From assembly GCA_947628555.1 (NCBI GenBank), contig CANRAI010000005.1, positions 1-27,433 on the forward strand: a DNA stretch of 27,433 nt. Reading direction: 5' to 3'. The DNA is from an uncultured Clostridia bacterium (lineage in GTDB: Bacteria > Bacillota > Clostridia > Christensenellales > Borkfalkiaceae). The notes below the pieces were generated by a model. It was not told the DNA's origin and made no database searches. It saw only the letters and a list, made by a program, of their open reading frames with translations. Both the position numbers and the translations under genes were made by a program. This document shows, piece after piece, positions 23,564-27,433 of this stretch (position 1 is the stretch's first letter; each line of letters begins with the position of its first letter).

Positions 23564-23628
23564 CGATAATCTGCATCAGACCGCCCAAGCCCGTGCGCAA
23601 AATTTTAAAGCTCGTCTGCCGCAAATGA
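23560..23628 (+). CDS. spoVM: SpoVM-like 22-aa spore morphogenesis peptide
   Basis: A 22-codon ORF, too short for normal gene calling, lies directly after thiN. AAGGGGG (23549-23555) is a strong ribosome site 4 nt from the ATG, and the ATG overlaps the thiN stop. The peptide is MTIICIRPPKP, then VRKILKLVCRK: basic, amphipathic, with a Pro at position 9. SpoVM of Bacillus is 26 aa, also has Pro9, forms an amphipathic helix and recruits the spore-coat scaffold SpoIVA to the forespore membrane. Its gene is found between thiN and rpmB in Firmicutes, the same place as here (rpmB is two genes on). Identity rests on size, charge, Pro9 and location. The stop overlaps the next gene (ATGA). Confidence 0.75.
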   Translation: MTIICIRPPKPVRKILKLVCRK

Positions 23629-24518
23629 GGGTAGATCTTCATTGCGATTCGCTTACGGCTTCGCCGCATTTCGGCGGACAGCTGAACTTAAAAAATCTCC
23701 GAAAGGAACGCGCTTTTCAGTGCTTTGCAGCATTTACGGAAGATGAAAACGCCGCGGCTTATGCCGCGGCTGTCCGTTTATTTAAAAGAGTATTTACTCC
23801 CGAAAAAGGCTTTATGCCCGTAAGGCGTTTTGCCGACGTTATTTATGCGCAAGAAAAGGGGCTTGCCTGTTGCGCGCTGACATGCGAAAATATCGGGTTT
23901 ACGGGCGGTAAGTACGAAAATATCCGCCGTTTGAAAGAGGACGGGGTAATAATGGCTTCCCTTGTTTGGAATAGGGAAAATTCGCTTGCATACCCAAACG
24001 TGCGCGCGGACGGCGGAATGGAAAAACGCGGTTTGAAAAAAGAGGGCGCGTCAGCCCTTAAAGCGCTGGACGAGCTGAAAATAATCGCGGACGTGTCTCA
24101 TCTTTCGGACGGCGGCGCGGCTCAGCTTTTGCGCGGCCGGAAGATACCCGCCGTAGCCAGCCATTCGGATTGCAGGGCGGTTTTAAAAAACGCGCGCAAT
24201 CTTACGGATTTGCAGCTAAAAAGAATTGCCGACTGCGGAGGCGTAGTCGGCGTGAATTTTTACGGAAAATTTTTGGGCGGCGACGGCGGGAAAGCCGCCG
24301 TCGCCGCCCACTTGAAACACATAGTAAAGGCAGCGGGAGAGGATACGCCCGCTTTCGGAAGCGATTGGGACGGCACGCCCCGCGGCGGCGTAAAAATAAC
24401 TCCTGACGATATGCCTGCGCTTGCGGAATATCTGAAATCGGAAGGTTTTTCCCCCGCCTTGCTTGAAAAAATTTTTTATAAGAATTTCCTCAGGGTGTTC
24501 AAAGAGGTATGCGGCTGA
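23625..24518 (+). CDS. M19 membrane-dipeptidase-family zinc dipeptidase
   Basis: This 297-aa metallo-dipeptidase of the renal dipeptidase family cleaves dipeptides, possibly with a D-residue. The likely zinc and substrate residues are seen: H6 and D8 in VDLHCDSL, E88 in LTCENIG, H159 in DVSHLSD, H180 in ASHSDCRAV (with R184) and D247 in GSDWDGTP. RNLTDLQLKRIADCGGVVG is a family signature. There is no signal peptide, so it is cytosolic, as is usual in bacteria. Its start overlaps the spoVM-like stop by ATGA, so it is translated with the thiN-spoVM unit. This position is unusual; it could recycle cell-wall or spore peptides. Confidence 0.92.
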   Translation: MRVDLHCDSLTASPHFGGQLNLKNLRKERAFQCFAAFTEDENAAAYAAAVRLFKRVFTPEKGFMPVRRFADVIYAQEKGLACCALTCENIGFTGGKYENIRRLKEDGVIMASLVWNRENSLAYPNVRADGGMEKRGLKKEGASALKALDELKIIADVSHLSDGGAAQLLRGRKIPAVASHSDCRAVLKNARNLTDLQLKRIADCGGVVGVNFYGKFLGGDGGKAAVAAHLKHIVKAAGEDTPAFGSDWDGTPRGGVKITPDDMPALAEYLKSEGFSPALLEKIFYKNFLRVFKEVCG

Positions 24519-24527
24519 CTTTTCCGC

Positions 24528-24556
24528 TTGCAATTTGACTGTGGGTATGCTAAAAT
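24528..24556 (+). promoter_or_regulatory. Sigma-A promoter for the LRR lipoprotein gene
   Basis: TTGCAA (24528-24533), a 17-bp spacer ending in TGC (extended -10) and TAAAAT (24551-24556). The expected start coincides with the ATG at 24563, so the mRNA is predicted to be leaderless. TTGACT at 24535 is only 10 bp from the -10 and is not used. Confidence 0.6.
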
Positions 24557-24562
24557 TTACTT

Positions 24563-25588
24563 ATGAAAAAATTTGCCGCTTTGGTTACGGCGTTTGCCGC
24601 CGCGTTTTTATGCCTGTCTTTCTTTTCGGGCTGTTCCGCGGGGATAGGCTACACTCTCGAAAGTGCAGAGGACGGCTCGCGTTACTACGTGGCGCGCGCT
24701 TCGGGCTACACAAGTTTTATGTCGGGCGAGCTTGAAATTCCCGCCGAATACGGCGAGGGAGAGCAAAAGTTCCCCGTAAAAGCCATAGCCGCGCAGGGTT
24801 TTTCGGGTACGAAGCTTAAAAAAATCACAATACCCGCCTCGGTGGAGACAATAGGCGTCGCCGCGTTCTCCTATAACAATTCGCTTGAAGAAGTTACCTT
24901 TGCCCAAGGCAGTACAATAAAGGAGATAGGCTGGGGTGCTTTCGGTTACTGCCGCTCGCTGGCGGCGGTAAACATACCCGAAACGGTTGAAACGGTTGAC
25001 GGAATGGCGTTCGCCTATTGCGAATCGCTTAAAACTTTGGATTTGCCAGGGCTGAAAAATATAAATTTCCGCGCGTTCGAGGGCTGCTCCGCGCTCGAAG
25101 AGATAATTTTGCCGCAAACCCTTCTTCAAATCGGCGCGTATGCCTTTTATAATTGCACTTCGCTCGGCGGAATAGTCCTGCCCGACAGCCTCAGGGACGA
25201 AGTCTCGGAGGGAGGTGAAATTTCGCCCGCGGTGGGCTTCGCCGCATTCCATACCTGCACTTCGCTGAAATACGCGGCGGTGGGCGCGGGAATCGTCTCC
25301 ATAGAGGAGGGCGTTTTCGGCTATTGTACGTCGCTGGAAAGGGTGTATCTTCCCTCCGGGCTTAAAAGGATAAAGGGCGCACTGTTTTCAAACGATGGCT
25401 CTTTCGTTTGCGGGCACGCTTTCCATAACGACGGTGCGCTTACGGAAGTGCATTTTGCGGGTGGCGAAGAGGAATGGGCGGCTGTTGAAATCGACGACGT
25501 TCCTTATTCGGGTGGGAGCACGGAATTTAACAACGGCGCGCTTAAAATGGCGCGTAAAATTTTTAATTCGGTTTATGCCGATAAATAA
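24563..25588 (+). CDS. BspA-type leucine-rich-repeat lipoprotein
   Basis: This 341-aa exported protein has a basic start and a hydrophobic segment (residues 5-20) leading to FFSGC, so C24 is a likely lipid-modified cysteine and the protein a surface lipoprotein. Residues about 60-300 contain about eight LRR_5 repeats with an AF-x2-C core (AFGYC, AFAYC, AFEGC, AFYNC, AFHTC, VFGYC). Such proteins often bind host or bacterial surface partners in gut and oral bacteria; the partner here is unknown. No ribosome site precedes the ATG, matching the leaderless prediction. It differs from the intracellular LRR protein at 5452-7161 by having a signal peptide and no zinc ribbon. Confidence 0.9.
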   Translation: MKKFAALVTAFAAAFLCLSFFSGCSAGIGYTLESAEDGSRYYVARASGYTSFMSGELEIPAEYGEGEQKFPVKAIAAQGFSGTKLKKITIPASVETIGVAAFSYNNSLEEVTFAQGSTIKEIGWGAFGYCRSLAAVNIPETVETVDGMAFAYCESLKTLDLPGLKNINFRAFEGCSALEEIILPQTLLQIGAYAFYNCTSLGGIVLPDSLRDEVSEGGEISPAVGFAAFHTCTSLKYAAVGAGIVSIEEGVFGYCTSLERVYLPSGLKRIKGALFSNDGSFVCGHAFHNDGALTEVHFAGGEEEWAAVEIDDVPYSGGSTEFNNGALKMARKIFNSVYADK

Positions 25589-25622
25589 ACCGCATCTTGT
25601 AATTTATATTGAAAAGGATAAA

Positions 25623-25655
25623 GTAAATCGGCGCGGATAATCCGCGCCGATTTAC
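25623..25655. terminator. Bidirectional hairpin between convergent genes
   Basis: A perfect 15-bp stem (25623-25637 with 25641-25655) has a TAA loop. It lies between the ends of the lipoprotein gene and the leftward rpmB. The minus-strand side has a T-rich tail (ACTTTATCCTTTTC). Confidence 0.7.
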
Positions 25656-25695
25656 AATCTACGAAAAATAATAAATACTTCGGAGACGATATAAA

Positions 25696-25878
25696 CTAAG
25701 CTCTTTCTACTGTTTTTAAGCACCTGGTGCAGACGTAACCCGTAACGGTTTTTCCGCCTACCACGTAAGAAACTTTTTGGACGTTTGCCTTAAAGGTCCT
25801 TCTCGTCCTTCTTTTGGAGTGGCTTACGTTGTTTCCCGATGTCTGACCCTTTCCGCATACTTCGCAAACTCGCGACAT
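25696..25878 (-). CDS. rpmB: Ribosomal protein L28, zinc-binding form
   Basis: This 60-aa large-subunit protein is typical of L28: MSRVCEVCGK, then SHSKRRTRRTFKANVQKV. Cysteine pairs C5-x2-C8 and C50-x2-C53 mark the zinc (C+) form, like the L31 here. GGAGG lies 9 nt before the ATG. The gene is transcribed leftward from 25940-25968, divergent from the asp23-like gene. Confidence 0.97.
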   Translation of the reverse strand: MSRVCEVCGKGQTSGNNVSHSKRRTRRTFKANVQKVSYVVGGKTVTGYVCTRCLKTVERA

Positions 25879-25939
25879 ATTATTATACCTCCGTGGGTTA
25901 AATTCGTTAAAAATAAAGCCGTTTTTCGCGACCTATTTA

Positions 25940-25968
25940 AATATAACATGCAATTTAAAAAAAATCAA
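25940..25968 (-). promoter_or_regulatory. Sigma-A promoter for rpmB
   Basis: On the minus strand, TTGATT (25963-25968), a 17-bp A/T-rich spacer and TATATT (25940-25945). The expected start is near 25933, leaving a leader of about 55 nt. Confidence 0.55.
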
Positions 25969-26061
25969 TCAAAAAACAACTCAAAGTTTTATTTTTTTAT
26001 ATGTTTTACAAAATAATTAAAAGCAAAATTAAACGAAATAGATTAAATTGTCGGGAAACAC

Positions 26062-26090
26062 TTGCAAATTATATTGAAATGGTATAAAAT
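26062..26090 (+). promoter_or_regulatory. Sigma-A promoter for the asp23-like gene
   Basis: TTGCAA (26062-26067), a 17-bp spacer and TAAAAT (26085-26090). The expected start is near 26097, with AGGAG (26102-26106) in the short leader. Confidence 0.65.
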
Positions 26091-26111
26091 AGCAACAGGA
26101 CAGGAGTTATT

Positions 26112-26462
26112 ATGTCAGTCACCACAAGCAACGCATACGGCAAAATATCCATATCCGATTCCGCCATCGCAAAGGTGGCTAAAAGCGCTACGCTTGAATG
26201 TTACGGGATAGTGGATACCGTTTCGAGAAAACTCACCGATTCGCTGTCCGAGTTTTTGAAAAAGCGTACCGACGGCAAAGGCGTCAAGGTCGTTTCAAGC
26301 GGGGACAGGATTTATATAGACATCAACGTCATTATAAAATACGGCGTGTCGATAAACGCCGTAGCCGAATCGCTTAAAGAAAGCGTCAAATACAAAGTAG
26401 AACGCTTTACGGGTATGATAGTAGATACTGTCAACGTAAATATCATAGGCGTAAAGCTGTAA
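26112..26462 (+). CDS. Asp23/Gls24 (DUF322) family envelope stress protein
   Basis: This 116-aa cytosolic protein has the family layout: N-terminal GKISISDSAIAKVAKSA, then YGIVDTV, a central DRIYIDINVIIKYGVSI, and a C-terminal TVNVNIIGVKL. Members such as YloU and Asp23 gather near the membrane in the cell-wall stress response; the exact role is unclear. AGGAG is 5 nt before the ATG. The DAK2/FakA-like gene follows, a conserved pair in Firmicutes (yloU-yloV). Confidence 0.93.
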   Translation: MSVTTSNAYGKISISDSAIAKVAKSATLECYGIVDTVSRKLTDSLSEFLKKRTDGKGVKVVSSGDRIYIDINVIIKYGVSINAVAESLKESVKYKVERFTGMIVDTVNVNIIGVKL

Positions 26463-26469
26463 CGTTCAT

Positions 26470-26495
26470 TCGCGCAGTTCGTCCGAATTGCGCGA
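26470..26495 (+). other. Imperfect hairpin between asp23-like and fakA-like genes
   Basis: The inverted repeat pairs TCGCGCA with TGCGCGA and TTCG with CGAA around one mismatch. No T tract follows, so it is more likely a processing site or partial attenuator than a full terminator. fakA may be read through from the asp23 promoter. Confidence 0.35.
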
Positions 26496-26568
26496 GTTTG
26501 CTGTGCGCGCGGAACGGCAATATAGATTATATCGCGGCCGCGGCGCTTAAAAAAATCCGAGGATTACT

Positions 26569-27433
26569 ATGCAAAAAACAGTAAACAGCACCGAATTCCG
26601 CAAAATGGTGGCATCCGGCGCCAGAATGCTTGAAATAAACAGGGCTAAGGTAGATGCCCTTAACGTTTTCCCGGTGCCCGACGGAGATACGGGCACAAAT
26701 ATGTCCCTCACCCTTCAATCGGCGGTAAAGGAGATGAACAACTGCACTTCCAACCGTTTCGAGGAGATTTGCAACGCCGTTTCAAGGGGGGCGTTGAAGG
26801 GCGCAAGGGGCAATTCGGGCGTAATTTCTTCGCAGATTTTCAAGGGTATTTGCGAAGTTTTGAAAGAATCAAAAGACGGCTTCGATACCAAAACCTTCGC
26901 AAAAGCGTTGGAAGCGGGCACGAAAGTCGCTTACGGCGCAGTTTCCATTCCCAAGGAAGGCACGATTTTAACCGTTATAAGGCTTATGAGCGAATCCGCC
27001 GGCAAGCTTGCGGGCAAGCACAAGGATTTCGTTGAATTTCTTACGGCTCTTATAGAAGTCGGAGACGAGGCGCTTGCCAAGACTCCCGAACTTTTACCCG
27101 TTCTCAAAAAAGCGGGCGTAGTCGATTCGGGCGGCGTGGGGCTCATGACGATAATGCGCGGTTTTCTCGCGGCTATTTCGGGCGACGAGTCCGAACTTGG
27201 CGAAATTCCCACCGAAGCCGCCGCCGAACCCAAGAGCGACGAGGACGTGTTCGGGGATAATTCCGACATAATCAACCTCGATTTGGGCGACATAGAATTT
27301 GCATACTGTACGGAATTTTTTGTGATAAATCTCAAACAGAGCACGACTCTCGCCGATATCGACAGACTTAAAGAAAAGCTTATGCAGATAGGCGACAGCG
27401 TAATATGTATAGGCGATTTGGAACTTGTCAAAG
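26569..27433 (+). CDS. fakA: DAK2-domain protein, FakA/YloV-like (partial, runs off the window)
   Basis: The frame is open from an ATG at 26569 (GAGG upstream at 26558-26561) to the end of the window, 288 codons of an expected 540-560. The N-terminal DAK2 kinase domain is clear: NVFPVPDGDTGTNMSL (ATP/metal-binding Asp residues), SRGALKGARGNSGVISSQI and KKAGVVDSGGVGL. The following segment, starting FAYCTEFFVINLKQS, begins the middle domain of the family. FakA phosphorylates exogenous fatty acids held by FakB for phospholipid synthesis. It is adjacent to asp23, as in other Firmicutes. The 3' end is missing, so the C-terminal FakB-binding domain cannot be judged. Confidence 0.93.
   Translation, partial: MQKTVNSTEFRKMVASGARMLEINRAKVDALNVFPVPDGDTGTNMSLTLQSAVKEMNNCTSNRFEEICNAVSRGALKGARGNSGVISSQIFKGICEVLKESKDGFDTKTFAKALEAGTKVAYGAVSIPKEGTILTVIRLMSESAGKLAGKHKDFVEFLTALIEVGDEALAKTPELLPVLKKAGVVDSGGVGLMTIMRGFLAAISGDESELGEIPTEAAAEPKSDEDVFGDNSDIINLDLGDIEFAYCTEFFVINLKQSTTLADIDRLKEKLMQIGDSVICIGDLELVK

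Noticed and set aside
1..27433. CRISPR array, tRNA, rRNA, insertion sequence or prophage genes
   Set aside because: No regularly spaced repeats, cloverleaf-like segments, transposases or integrases were found.

Overview
The window looks like a chromosomal segment of a low-to-mid GC, probably spore-forming Clostridia-type Firmicute. The evidence is the conserved block yicC-gmk-rpoZ-priA-def-fmt-rsmB-rlmN-rpe-thiN, followed by a 22-codon spoVM-like ORF, rpmB, asp23-like and fakA-like genes. That is the Bacillus/Clostridium arrangement. Near-consensus sigma-A promoters, AGGAG ribosome sites, zinc (four-Cys) forms of L31 and L28, BspA-type leucine-rich proteins and a K+-dependent membrane pyrophosphatase fit a gut-type anaerobic clostridium. 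The species cannot be named from sequence alone. No rRNA, tRNA, CRISPR array, insertion sequence or prophage was seen.

Layout. (1) 1-690: an XRE-family repressor diverges from a very short leftward ORF. The shared region holds a perfect consensus leftward promoter with a palindrome inside its spacer. (2) 690-3131, minus strand: an alcohol-dehydrogenase-like protein lacking its catalytic zinc ligands, then cardiolipin synthase. (3) 3250-8280, plus strand: rpmE, a DUF1385-PrmC fusion, a cytosolic zinc-ribbon/leucine-rich-repeat protein, and prfA. PrmC methylates the release factor encoded downstream. (4) 8415-10682: hppA, an ion-pumping pyrophosphatase. (5) 10755-12842: an ECF-transporter S component divergent from a MocR/PdxR-type PLP-dependent regulator, probably a vitamin B6 uptake divergon. 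(6) 12850-14563, minus strand: a promoter-driven 31-codon ORF with a double stop, an M23 (SpoIIQ-like) peptidase, and a small secreted Cys-rich protein. (7) 14685-24518, plus strand: the long housekeeping run from yicC to an M19 dipeptidase, mostly with overlapping or nearly touching genes, with spoVM near its end. (8) 24528-25588: a BspA-like lipoprotein gene. (9) 25696-27433: rpmB (minus) divergent from asp23-like and fakA-like genes; fakA runs off the right edge.

How the genes work together. Regions 3 and 7 serve translation: release-factor modification, deformylation and formylation of initiator Met, rRNA methylation and ribosomal proteins. Region 7 also supplies RNA polymerase omega, GMP kinase, replication restart, pentose phosphate and thiamine diphosphate synthesis. 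Region 6 and spoVM point to sporulation.

The most unusual points are: the 22-aa spoVM ORF overlapping a dipeptidase gene; the DUF1385-PrmC fusion followed by a zinc-ribbon LRR protein before prfA; the zinc-site-less dehydrogenase; the interrupted small gene near 13 kb; the operator-in-promoter arrangement at the left edge; and two promoters placed so close to ATG codons that leaderless mRNAs are likely.
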